Shown in pieces: positions 38,639 through 46,938 of a DNA stretch of 64,000 bases; position 1 is the stretch's first letter, and the number at the start of each line of letters is the position of its first letter. A program made the translations under genes and the position numbers. The DNA comes from Photobacterium sp. CCB-ST2H9 (lineage in GTDB: Bacteria; Pseudomonadota; Gammaproteobacteria; Enterobacterales; Vibrionaceae). The stretch lies in NCBI RefSeq assembly GCF_023151555.2, contig NZ_CP100425.1:3038001-3102000 (forward strand). Reading direction: 5' to 3'. A model generated the notes under the pieces. That model was not told the DNA's origin and made no database searches. It saw only the letters and a list, made by a program, of their open reading frames with translations.

Positions 38639-39325
38639 TTAAATTGCCTGAAACAAAAAGAAAGATCCCGCTCCGGCCATCACCACAGCCATCAGCCATT
38701 TCACCCGGTTCATCCACTGGCCCGATCGGGGCATAGATGCCAGCAGGCCACTGAACGTACCGGCCAGCACCAGTAAGGCACTCATTCCCAGGGCAAACAC
38801 AAACATCAGCAACGCCGCCCAGTACGCATTACCGGAAGCCGCCACATACATCAGCAGCATGCCCAGTACCGGAGATGTGCAGGGAGCCATCACCAGCCCG
38901 GAACAGGCTCCGGCCACAAACGTCCCCAGTACAGGCCGCTGGCGGGATTCAGAAGAAGGCAGGTTCAGCGCCAGCCCGGGCAGGTTGATCCAGCCAAGCA
39001 TCCAGGCCGCCATCGAGAAGCAGAATATTGCCACCACAATCAGGGTCAGCGGATGCGTCGCAACCGCACCGAATAACTGACCGGTTGTCGCGGCCAGGAT
39101 GCCCAGCAAGGCATAGACCACAGCAAGACCCAGCACATAGCTCACTGACAGCCCCAGTGCCTGCCAGCGGCTGGTTGCCTGACTCCCGACCACAGACACA
39201 GTGATCGGCAGCATGGGATAAACACAAGGGGTCAGACTGGTCAGCAGTCCGGCGAAGAACACCGCACCGACAACCCACAACCCAAATTGCTGTTGAAACA
39301 GTGCAGCTTGAATCGCAATTTCCAT
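38639..39325 (-). CDS. CcdA/DsbD-type thiol-electron transmembrane transporter
   Basis: The 228-residue protein has six hydrophobic segments in the DsbD-beta/CcdA pattern. The conserved LLTSLTPCVYPMLPITVSVVG (first Cys near residue 33) and SGLVMAPCTSPVLGMLL (second Cys near 150) form the membrane redox pair. It moves reducing power from cytoplasmic thioredoxin to the periplasm. It is first in the three-gene unit with the TlpA-like and double-thioredoxin proteins and is divergent from the CadC-like regulator, 218 bases away. The ribosome site (AGGA) is rather far from the ATG. Confidence 0.87.
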   Translation of the reverse strand: MEIAIQAALFQQQFGLWVVGAVFFAGLLTSLTPCVYPMLPITVSVVGSQATSRWQALGLSVSYVLGLAVVYALLGILAATTGQLFGAVATHPLTLIVVAIFCFSMAAWMLGWINLPGLALNLPSSESRQRPVLGTFVAGACSGLVMAPCTSPVLGMLLMYVAASGNAYWAALLMFVFALGMSALLVLAGTFSGLLASMPRSGQWMNRVKWLMAVVMAGAGSFFLFQAI

Positions 39326-39543
39326 TGAGGCTCACATCCTTTGTTGGTTGGGATGCGACACTTATAAATGACTGCGTGCGGTGCGTCCTCAAATGGACCT
39401 AAAATAGCGGTAAAATCCAGATAAAATCACATTAAGTCCTTATAAATCAAAAAGATGAAAACATTTCACTTCCAGTCTAATGCATTGATTTCATGCCACT
39501 TCTCCGTACAATAAGGCCCCAGAATGAACACAAGTCCGGGTAC

Positions 39544-41934
39544 ATGATGACCAGCTATCAGTTTGCTTCTTTTTCTTTCGACACCGTGACCGGACGGCTG
39601 ACCAGTCACGCATCGTCAACTGAAACCGAGATCCACCTGCGACACAAAGTGTCTCAGATACTGACTTTTCTGCTGGCTCATCCGGATCAGCTGATCAGTA
39701 AAGACACGCTGCTGGATGCTCTGTGGGACCACAGTGAATACAGAGAAAATTCGCTGACACAGAGCATCCGGGAGCTGAGAAAGGCACTGGGCGACAGCGC
39801 GCAGAATCCGAAATTTATCCGCACCTATCCCCAGCGGGGTTATCAGTGGATCTGTCCGCTGAACCCGCCTGAAACTGAGACTCACACTGAAGCTGAACCA
39901 AAGCCTGAGACCGAGCAGACTTCTCCCATGAAACACGGGGAGCGAGAGCGCAGAACGTCCCAATCCTGGTTTGTGCACTGGCCTGCCATTGTCATCAGCC
40001 TGCTGCTTGTCACAGTGCTGACAACCGGCGGTTTTACCTGGCATCTGATGTCGGTACCAACATCAGAACTGCACGCCGCACGCTCCTCTCATCCCCAAAA
40101 CGGACTGGTGATCCTGCCGCTGATCAATGATACGGGCGATGCACAATACGACTGGATTCAGCTCGGTCTGGCCGACATGCTGGCGGCACAGCTGAGCAAA
40201 AATCAGCAGCTCACGGTGATCCCGCCCGCCATTGCCAATGCCTGGTTACTGGATGCCGGACTAAGCTGGCCAACCCTGCCCGCGCAAATCCGTACCCTGC
40301 TCAGCCAGCGCGGCTTTCAGGCTGCATTGTTTGGCGCCGTCCGGCAGCACAACCACCAGCAAATACTGGAATTTCAGCTGATTTATGCTGACGGGCGGAC
40401 CCAGCAGGGCAGCATGGCCTACCCGCAGCTGACCCCAGCCATCGCATCCGTCAGCCATCAACTGCAACGCCTGTTCCGTCCGGAGCATACCTCGCTTCAG
40501 CCAGAGCCATCCCCCGGCATTGCAGCACAGTCACTGGCGCAGGGACGATCCCTGCTGCAGACACAAGGGGCTCAGGCGGCCCGGAAATTCTTTGATGCCG
40601 CCCGGATCCTGGAACCCGACAACCTGTGGGCCCGGATTCAGCTGGCTGGCACCGATGTCCGCCTGGGCAAATGGCAGGAAGCACAACAGCAGCTGAACGC
40701 ACTGCCTAAAGCGCGACTGCAGGAGGAACCGGCACTGTACGCAGCCCAGCGCTACTGGCTGAGTGAGATCAGCTACCGCCGGGGTGAGCCGGATGCCGCC
40801 ATCCTGATTGAACAGGCTGTCGCCGCTGCGGAACAGGCAAACGACCCGGCCACCCTCGTGCGTGTATATCAGTTACAAACGCAACTGGCGTGGAATCTCA
40901 TGGACTGGGAAACCCATCACCAGCTCACGCAGAACCTCACCACGTTACTGGGGAAAGGACAGGCCTTGCGTCAGGATGCTGATCAGCTGTTTTACCTCGG
41001 CCGTCCGGCCAATGTCGGGCTGGAAAAAATCCCCGGCAATGATCTGGCCGCCAATCAGGTCCGGCTGTTTAAGGCGCTGAATTTTTACCGGCAACTGGGG
41101 GATCGACCGCGTCAGGCCGCAACCTTGCTGGCCATTGCACAGAATGATCAGACGGACCTGTCGATCCGCCAATCATCTCTCAGTGAAGCTATCTCGATGT
41201 ACCGTGAGCTCGGCCAGCCTTATGAATTAGCGCAGGCCCTGATTTATCAGGGGTTTTATCTGATGCAGTCCCATCAGGGCCAGTCAGCGGAAGTTTATTT
41301 CTCTGAAGCCAGGGCACTGGCTGAACAACTGGGGGCGCAGCGCTTGTTACTCGACAGTGAGTTCTACCTGGCCTTTGCAGCCATGGATCAGGGTCTGGAT
41401 CTGCAGTGGCTGGGCAAACATCCGCAACAGCCTCATCAGCTGGCACGTGCCGGGAAAGCCTTTTCGCAGCTGCTGAAAAAAGATATCTCCCCTCTGTTAG
41501 AAACCAATATTGCATTATTTCAGAGCTGGATCGCCGCAGATCAAAACAAGATGCAACTGGCAATGCAGCACCTCGACCACGCAACCAGTCTGGCAAACAC
41601 TCTGGATCTTCCTCTGACTCAGGGGTACATCCGCTACAGCAAGATGCGGATTCATTTGTCCCGGCACAATTACACGGCAGTGACTGAACTGGCAACAATC
41701 CCCATCGTGACCCGGCTGGAAGCGGTCTATACGGCAAGAGCTTACTACGAACTCGGTCAGCCCGGCGAAGCCGCCCGTATCCTGGCGCTTTTCAGAGAAA
41801 CGCTGCCCGAGCAATGGCAGCCTGAAGATGAACAACGTCTGAAGGACTACCAACGGGCATCGCAGGGCGAAGTCATCACCCTGTCGCCGGAACCCAAAGC
41901 CCATCTGGTGTATTGCGAGAGTGACTGGCTCTGA
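39544..41934 (+). CDS. ToxR/CadC-like membrane regulator with periplasmic TPR domain
   Basis: The protein of about 796 residues begins with an OmpR-type winged helix (about 5-105: QLISKDTLLDALW, ENSLTQSIRELRKALGD, FIRTYPQRGYQWI). An acidic linker and one membrane helix near 145-165 (WPAIVISLLLVTVLTTGG) follow. A large periplasmic part then opens with a LVILPLINDTGDAQYDW segment and carries many TPR-like repeats. Such one-component regulators sense a periplasmic cue and bind DNA from the membrane. The start is uncertain (ATG 39544, 39547 or 39493); none has a strong ribosome site. It faces the CcdA-TlpA unit and ends 22 bases from convergent tonB. Confidence 0.85.
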   Translation: MMTSYQFASFSFDTVTGRLTSHASSTETEIHLRHKVSQILTFLLAHPDQLISKDTLLDALWDHSEYRENSLTQSIRELRKALGDSAQNPKFIRTYPQRGYQWICPLNPPETETHTEAEPKPETEQTSPMKHGERERRTSQSWFVHWPAIVISLLLVTVLTTGGFTWHLMSVPTSELHAARSSHPQNGLVILPLINDTGDAQYDWIQLGLADMLAAQLSKNQQLTVIPPAIANAWLLDAGLSWPTLPAQIRTLLSQRGFQAALFGAVRQHNHQQILEFQLIYADGRTQQGSMAYPQLTPAIASVSHQLQRLFRPEHTSLQPEPSPGIAAQSLAQGRSLLQTQGAQAARKFFDAARILEPDNLWARIQLAGTDVRLGKWQEAQQQLNALPKARLQEEPALYAAQRYWLSEISYRRGEPDAAILIEQAVAAAEQANDPATLVRVYQLQTQLAWNLMDWETHHQLTQNLTTLLGKGQALRQDADQLFYLGRPANVGLEKIPGNDLAANQVRLFKALNFYRQLGDRPRQAATLLAIAQNDQTDLSIRQSSLSEAISMYRELGQPYELAQALIYQGFYLMQSHQGQSAEVYFSEARALAEQLGAQRLLLDSEFYLAFAAMDQGLDLQWLGKHPQQPHQLARAGKAFSQLLKKDISPLLETNIALFQSWIAADQNKMQLAMQHLDHATSLANTLDLPLTQGYIRYSKMRIHLSRHNYTAVTELATIPIVTRLEAVYTARAYYELGQPGEAARILALFRETLPEQWQPEDEQRLKDYQRASQGEVITLSPEPKAHLVYCESDWL

Positions 41935-41956
41935 GGCTCCGGACGAAACAGAAGGC

Positions 41957-42961
41957 TCAGCCGGAACGGCTGAAGCTGATCGGAACGGTGAAGGTCAGGC
42001 GTGCGCCCTCAAGACTGGCCGGAGGCTTGGGTAAGGGTTCCGCCCGTTTGACCAGCGCCTGCGCTTCCTCATCCAGCGAACGGTTTCCGCTCGACTTCAC
42101 CAGTTTCACGACCAGCACGAGGCCATTTCTGTCCATGGTAAAAGCGATCACCGGAGTGCCCTGACGCCCGAACCGTCTGGCCTGACGCGGATATTTCTTA
42201 TGCTGCTCCAGATGCGCATGCAGCCTGCGTTGCCAGGTCTGTTTCTGCTGCTCGCCAAACCTGCTGAACTGGCCCCGCGCCGGTGCCGATACCACCTCGG
42301 CTTTCTCCTGCACTTTCACTCCCGGAGGTGCACTGGCCGCCCGGGCTTCGACAGCCTGTCGTGCCGTGTCGACCGGTTCTCTGGCTTCCGGCTCTTGGAC
42401 CGCCGGTAATTCCGACAGAGGCTCGGCCTGGGTTTGTTCAGCCTTTGTTTGTTCAACCCTTGTTTGTTCAGCCAACGGCGGTTTCAGAACCGCCGATTCA
42501 GCAGACGCCGTCTCAGGGGGCGCATCGGCTATCGGTTCCGGAATCGTTTCGGGTATAGCTTCAGTCAGGACTGTTGGCGACGGATTTTCCTGACGACGAA
42601 ATGGCGACGGCTTCTCCGCAACAGGAAGCGCCACCCGTTCTTGCATGGCAGTTTTTGTTGCCCGATCGTCTGTTTTCGATGCTGCGGTTTCAACACGCTT
42701 TGCCGGAGTGCGCTGTACCTGCGGTTCCGACGGCGGAAGCTCACTCTGATCCTCAACAGGCGAAGCCAGCGGCATCATCAGTGTAATCGCCATCGGCGCG
42801 GCAGCCGGTGCTGCAGACACAGACTTGCTGGCAAACTGCCACCAGTACGCCGCAACTGCGCTGCCATGGAGCAGCACGCTGACGGCGATTCCGGTCAGCA
42901 ACCAGCGGCAGCTGTCATCCCACCCGCGGGGCTCACTGCCAACCCCGGTCAGCGTACTCAT
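41957..42961 (-). CDS. tonB: TonB energy-transducing protein of the Slam locus
   Basis: The 334-residue protein has a cytoplasmic start, a membrane anchor near residues 20-40 (WLLTGIAVSVLLHGSAVAAYWW), and a long Pro/Glu/Thr/Lys-rich spacer that includes tandem EQT-x-(V/A)-E repeats. The C-terminal TonB domain (about 250-334) shows YPRQARRFGRQGTPVIAFTM and ends TFTVPISFSRSG. It would bring proton-motive energy to the TonB box of the nearby receptor. Its ATG overlaps the ExbD stop by four bases, so exbB-exbD-tonB are translationally coupled. Confidence 0.9.
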   Translation of the reverse strand: MSTLTGVGSEPRGWDDSCRWLLTGIAVSVLLHGSAVAAYWWQFASKSVSAAPAAAPMAITLMMPLASPVEDQSELPPSEPQVQRTPAKRVETAASKTDDRATKTAMQERVALPVAEKPSPFRRQENPSPTVLTEAIPETIPEPIADAPPETASAESAVLKPPLAEQTRVEQTKAEQTQAEPLSELPAVQEPEAREPVDTARQAVEARAASAPPGVKVQEKAEVVSAPARGQFSRFGEQQKQTWQRRLHAHLEQHKKYPRQARRFGRQGTPVIAFTMDRNGLVLVVKLVKSSGNRSLDEEAQALVKRAEPLPKPPASLEGARLTFTVPISFSRSG

Positions 42962-43389
42962 GAGGCCGGTCCCCTGACCTGCTCCAGACCAATCAGTGCG
43001 ATCTGCAGATAACCCGCCTGCCCCAGCTGATTCATGACCGCCATCAGCTGCGCGTAAGTCAGAGACTGATCGGCACGCAAGTAAATCCGCTGTTGCTGAT
43101 CCGGCAGAGCCGCTGCCAGTGCACCGGCCAGAGCCTCCAGCGCCACGGTTTTGTCTTCTCCCAGGGTCAGAGTCATATCTTTCTGAATGGTCAGATAAAA
43201 TGGTTTGTCCGGCATCGGCTGCGGCTCAGCGGCAGCACTGGGCAAATCCACCGGCACACTCACCGTCGATAAGGGGGCCGCCACCATGAAGATAATCAGC
43301 AGCACCAGCATGACATCAATGAAAGGCGTGACATTGATGTCATGATTTTCGACCAGTTCGTCACTGTCATTCGGGGTCTGAAAAGCCAT
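42958..43389 (-). CDS. exbD: ExbD proton-channel subunit
   Basis: The 143-residue protein has the ExbD/TolR layout. The short cytoplasmic N-terminus HDINVTPFIDVMLVLLIIFMV contains the conserved membrane Asp, and a periplasmic domain ends LGQAGYLQIALIGLEQVRG. With ExbB it forms the motor for TonB. It starts three bases after exbB ends and overlaps tonB, giving a compact energiser unit. Confidence 0.93.
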   Translation of the reverse strand: MAFQTPNDSDELVENHDINVTPFIDVMLVLLIIFMVAAPLSTVSVPVDLPSAAAEPQPMPDKPFYLTIQKDMTLTLGEDKTVALEALAGALAAALPDQQQRIYLRADQSLTYAQLMAVMNQLGQAGYLQIALIGLEQVRGPAS

Positions 43390-43392
43390 CTC

Positions 43393-44358
43393 TTACCCCG
43401 CTTTCTGCAAGGCCTGAACAGAGGCGGGGGCCATTGCCCCGGTCTGCTGCCGGTCCAGATCCCGGCTGACCAGCACCAGCAGTGCCACGGACATATCGGC
43501 CAGCAATGCTTTATAGCCCTGAATAGCCCGGGTGAAGTGGTTATAAATGACGACGGCAGGAATGGCCGCGACCAGACCGATGGCAGTCGCAAGTAAGGCT
43601 TCGGCAATGCCGGGGGCCACCACGGCCAGATTGGTGGTCTGGGTTTCCGCAATGCCGATAAAAGCATTCATAATGCCCCACACGGTGCCGAACAGGCCGA
43701 CAAAAGGCGCCACTGAACCGACCGTCGCCAGTACGCCGGTGCCCCGGCTCATGCGGCGTCCGGCCGACACCTGCACCCGCTCCAGCCTTGCCTGCACCCT
43801 TTCTTTGATCCCGCCGTCACTCGCAGTGCCACGGGCTGACAGGATCAGCTCGTGCCGGGTCTCCTGAATCAGCGCCATCCCCGCCCCTTGACCCGATTGT
43901 GTGTTTTCAGCGCCATCCGTCAGCGTGTCCGCCGTCGTCAGTGCCCGCAACATTCGCCGGGCACGGCGGCAGGCAACAGAGATCTGCAGCTGTTTGGCCA
44001 CGCCAATGGACCAAGTCATCAGGGAGGCCGCCAGCAGCAGTATCATCACGGATTTCACCACCCAGTCGGCTGCCTGATACATCCCCAGCGGAGATAAGTC
44101 CGTGCCCGCATGGGTTTGCGCCCGATGCGCCGATACGGGTTGTACAGCTTCGATCAACACCAGGTCCGAATGTGGATCCAACGTCTGAACTTCAGCTGAC
44201 TCGGACACAGCATCTGCGCCGGTTTCGGGAGGCGGCGCAGTTTCTGCCTGTACAAAGCTCTGGCAAAACAACAGCATCCCCGCCAGAAACATGGCTGCTC
44301 GCCTGATGAACACCTGTCTGGCTCGCCATCTAATCGTCTGATTCATATTCCTTTCCAT
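43393..44358 (-). CDS. exbB: ExbB proton-channel subunit, long form with signal peptide
   Basis: The 321-residue protein belongs to the MotA/TolQ/ExbB family: three membrane segments with the signature RRMSRGTGVLATVGSVAPFVGLFG and GIAEALLATAIGLVAAIPAVV. It is longer than the classical ExbB (about 240). It carries an N-terminal signal-peptide-like segment (MFLAGMLLFCQSFVQA) and an acidic periplasmic extension before the first core helix, as in the Pseudomonas-type ExbB. AGGGA lies nine bases before the ATG at 44358. It follows the Slam gene after a gap of 149 bases. Confidence 0.9.
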   Translation of the reverse strand: MERNMNQTIRWRARQVFIRRAAMFLAGMLLFCQSFVQAETAPPPETGADAVSESAEVQTLDPHSDLVLIEAVQPVSAHRAQTHAGTDLSPLGMYQAADWVVKSVMILLLAASLMTWSIGVAKQLQISVACRRARRMLRALTTADTLTDGAENTQSGQGAGMALIQETRHELILSARGTASDGGIKERVQARLERVQVSAGRRMSRGTGVLATVGSVAPFVGLFGTVWGIMNAFIGIAETQTTNLAVVAPGIAEALLATAIGLVAAIPAVVIYNHFTRAIQGYKALLADMSVALLVLVSRDLDRQQTGAMAPASVQALQKAG

Positions 44359-44460
44359 TCTGATATTTCCCTGTTCATCAGACGTGATAAACCACGCCCG
44401 GTAAAACGCGCCTATTGTGTGCGCCGAGTACGCCTATGAGAGATACCGAACGAGCACGAC

Positions 44461-44490
44461 AAATCCGTAATCGGATACCGGATTTTTTTC
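44461..44490. other. hairpin between the Slam gene and exbB
   Basis: AAATCCG and CGGATTT form an inverted repeat with an inner ATCCG/CGGAT pairing. The T-run follows it only on the plus strand, where no gene ends, so in the direction of the operon it would be a weak or non-terminating hairpin. It lies in the gap between the Slam gene and exbB. Confidence 0.3.
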
Positions 44491-44507
44491 AGACTTTTTT
44501 GATCGGG

Positions 44508-45998
44508 TCAGAAACGCTTTTCGATTTTCAGACTCACTTCGCTTTGATCATGGCTGTACAGCCAATCCACATTACTGCTGACCCGGTTGTGCGCCAGCGT
44601 CAGCACCGGGGTCAGATCCCAAAGACTCAGCCCGGTGAAACGGGTTTCCAGCGTATAACTTTGTTCGTCGTCTTCTCGTGTGGCTTCCAGCAAAGCACTG
44701 TAGGCCTGATATTCACGCTGCCGGAACGAGGTGAAGAGTGCGGTCTCAACGCCGATTTCCCACGTACGCTGAACGCCAAGCCGCACGCCTTTCATGTGGT
44801 AGGCATACACAGCTTCATCCGTGTGTTTATCTGTCCAGTCCAGCCCGCCAAACAGCAGCCACTGACCCGGCAACTGATGCCAGAACGTGGCATAGCCGGC
44901 GTACTGCCAGCCGGACTGAAAATCCAGCCCGTCCGGCAAAAACTGCAAATCTTTCGCTTCAGCTTCCAGCTTGAACGCCGTGCCCGCCGAAAACAGATAC
45001 AACCCGCTCAGCTTGCCGCCCCAGGCCTGATATAGCGCATCGTTCCCTTGCATCCGGTATTCGAACAAAGGCGCGGAAAGTAACTGATAATTAGCGGTGT
45101 GATAGCTGTAACCCAGAGAGGTCAGCAGGGTATGCTCATTGTACTGCCGGTGATGAGCGTAGTTCTCACCATAAGCCAGACCGAGGAAACTGATGCCATG
45201 ATGACCGCTCAGCGAGATTCGTTTATTCAGGCTCGCTTCAAATGTGGTGCCGTAAGCCGATTCGGCTTTCGGGGTTTTCCGCTCGACCAGACACTCGCCA
45301 CTCAGCATCCTAAGTAAGCAGGTATAACTTTCTGAAGAGAGATTGAGGTTATTGTTGTAACCGGGACCGAAGGAAACTGCGCCCTGCCAGCTGTCCCGGT
45401 ATGCCAGCGCTTGCGCAAAGGCATCCACCGTCTTCAGCACGCCCTGTGCTCTGGGATCATCCAACGGCAGGGATGCGCGGATTTTTTCAAACAGTCTCTG
45501 TGCGTCCCTGTTTTTCTGGTTTTCGAACAGCACCCGTGCCAGTTCGAGCTGACCCGGCAGAAAATCCGGCTGTAAACGCAACAATGCCCGGTACGAAACT
45601 TCTGCCTGGTCAAATTCACCCTCGGTTCGTGCCAGCGCGCCCTGCGCATAATGCACCAGCATCATGTCATGACCGGGCAGTGCCAGATACCGGGGCAGAA
45701 ATCCGCGGACCGCAGCCCAGCGCCGGGCTTTCACCGACAGATAAATCACCTGCCCCAGGGCATTGAGATTGTCCTCGACCTGATAAACCTGACCGTCGAT
45801 GATCAGTGCTTCGGTATCATCCCGGGCCTGCTCGTCTTCCAGCAGACGTTGTTCTTTTTCCCGGGCCTGCAAGGCCGTGTTCTGCTCCAGACGGAGGTTC
45901 GTGTCCTGATCTGCCTGGGCAAGTGGTGCAAAGAATAAAAGAGAAAGGAAGGCCAGACCGGCGAATGACGACAGTCGGCGCAAATACATCATCAACAT
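44508..45998 (-). CDS. Slam/DUF560 outer-membrane translocator (type XI secretion)
   Basis: The 496-residue protein has a signal peptide ending PLAQA (cleavage near residue 29). A periplasmic TPR domain (about 80-195, YAQGALARTEGEFDQAEVSYRALLRLQPDF and LELARVLFENQKNRDAQRLFEKI) precedes a C-terminal beta-barrel of about 290 residues from SFGPGYNNNLNLSS to the terminal SLKIEKRF, ending in Phe as outer-membrane barrels do. This is the Slam (DUF560) layout. Slams move specific substrates with TbpB-like barrels across or onto the outer membrane. The small exported protein encoded just upstream is the obvious substrate. AGG lies about eight bases from the ATG. Confidence 0.87.
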   Translation of the reverse strand: MLMMYLRRLSSFAGLAFLSLLFFAPLAQADQDTNLRLEQNTALQAREKEQRLLEDEQARDDTEALIIDGQVYQVEDNLNALGQVIYLSVKARRWAAVRGFLPRYLALPGHDMMLVHYAQGALARTEGEFDQAEVSYRALLRLQPDFLPGQLELARVLFENQKNRDAQRLFEKIRASLPLDDPRAQGVLKTVDAFAQALAYRDSWQGAVSFGPGYNNNLNLSSESYTCLLRMLSGECLVERKTPKAESAYGTTFEASLNKRISLSGHHGISFLGLAYGENYAHHRQYNEHTLLTSLGYSYHTANYQLLSAPLFEYRMQGNDALYQAWGGKLSGLYLFSAGTAFKLEAEAKDLQFLPDGLDFQSGWQYAGYATFWHQLPGQWLLFGGLDWTDKHTDEAVYAYHMKGVRLGVQRTWEIGVETALFTSFRQREYQAYSALLEATREDDEQSYTLETRFTGLSLWDLTPVLTLAHNRVSSNVDWLYSHDQSEVSLKIEKRF

Positions 45999-46037
45999 GC
46001 GTTAACCTGATGGCAGATACCCTGATGGCGTGACGAC

Positions 46038-46069
46038 AATAAACAGGGGCCGCGAACACACAGCCCCTG
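46038..46069 (-). terminator. candidate intra-operon attenuator before the Slam gene
   Basis: On the minus strand CAGGGGC (46063-46069) pairs with GCCCCTG (46044-46050) around a 12-base loop and is followed by TTTATT. It lies between the exported substrate gene and the Slam gene, about 40 bases before the Slam start, and could lower the expression of the translocator relative to its substrate. Confidence 0.5.
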
Positions 46070-46112
46070 CCACATTCAGCAGGGCCAGCACACAGGCCCC
46101 GGTATCCATCGG

Positions 46113-46823
46113 TTACTGTTTCGTCCCGCCGAATGCGGTATCAAAGATTTTTGCACTGCCTGAAAATTGCGCAATCCCGGCCAGTGCCGCCGCATTATTG
46201 CCAAAGAAATGGCCTTTCGCTGTGCCGTTCGCTGGCCCGACTGTGGCCGTCCCGTGAAAGGCTGCCGTCGCGCTGTTGATGGTGGCATTCACACCCAGCG
46301 AATACTGGCTGTTGGCAATCGAGCCATTCAAAGTGTTGTTGCTGAAGTTGGCGGTAAATGTGCCGTTCAGATCATTGCTGCCGGAGAATTTGTTCACCCC
46401 TTTCACCGCATAGGTGGCGGTGCCGCTGGTCGGCAGCGTGGTACCTGCGGTATCTCCCACATAATAGACCGTCCGATCGGCATCACTGCTGATATCGCTC
46501 GCCCACTCCCCGAACCAGACATCACCGGCACCGACTCTAGCAAAATTGAAATTCCCCATTCCCGAATGACCGCCACCCAGCACATAAACCCCGTTTTTCA
46601 CGCGGCCGTAATTTTTCAGGGCCTGAAAATCAACTTTTTGCGCCGTTGAACCCATGGATGCTGCACCAATGCCTGCACGCCCTGCGACGTGAGGCCCGGC
46701 ATTCAGATTCGATTCTCCTACCAGAATCTGGGTGTTGTCACTTTGGGTGCCGACAATATTGGCTTGGGCAGCACCGCTGATGCAGGCGGAAAGAACGGCA
46801 ATCATCACAACAGCTTTTTTCAT
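46113..46823 (-). CDS. Slam-dependent exported protein, hemophilin-like (TbpB-type barrel)
   Basis: The 236-residue protein has a signal peptide MKKAVVMIAVLSACISGAAQA, then a Gly/Ala/Asn/Thr-rich mature part. The C-terminal half has the pattern of the eight-stranded TbpB barrel recognised by Slam: short amphipathic strands and the ending GHFFGNNAAALAGIAQF...DTAFGG, which matches the family's G-x-F-x-G-x-x-A-x-x-x-x-G consensus. Four histidines lie near positions 45, 86, 189 and 204 and could bind heme. A lipobox-like LSAC at 11-14 leaves open whether it is a surface lipoprotein or, more likely, a soluble hemophore cleaved after AQA. I start at 46823 (AAGGAT site). It sits between receptor and Slam. 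Confidence 0.8.
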   Translation of the reverse strand: MKKAVVMIAVLSACISGAAQANIVGTQSDNTQILVGESNLNAGPHVAGRAGIGAASMGSTAQKVDFQALKNYGRVKNGVYVLGGGHSGMGNFNFARVGAGDVWFGEWASDISSDADRTVYYVGDTAGTTLPTSGTATYAVKGVNKFSGSNDLNGTFTANFSNNTLNGSIANSQYSLGVNATINSATAAFHGTATVGPANGTAKGHFFGNNAAALAGIAQFSGSAKIFDTAFGGTKQ

Positions 46824-46856
46824 TTTACATATCCTTATTGAAGTTTGAGTTGGCTC

Positions 46857-46882
46857 ATGAAGGCCCATGGCGCTGCCTTCAT
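46857..46882 (-). other. mRNA hairpin between receptor and exported protein genes
   Basis: ATGAAGGC and GCCTTCAT form a perfect eight-base stem with a ten-base loop in the 115-base gap. There is no T-run, so it may stabilise the downstream mRNA or mark a processing point. Confidence 0.35.
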
Positions 46883-46938
46883 TGGGTATACCGAACCACG
46901 GCTTCAAACCCGTAAAACAAATTCAAATTTTCTGATCG

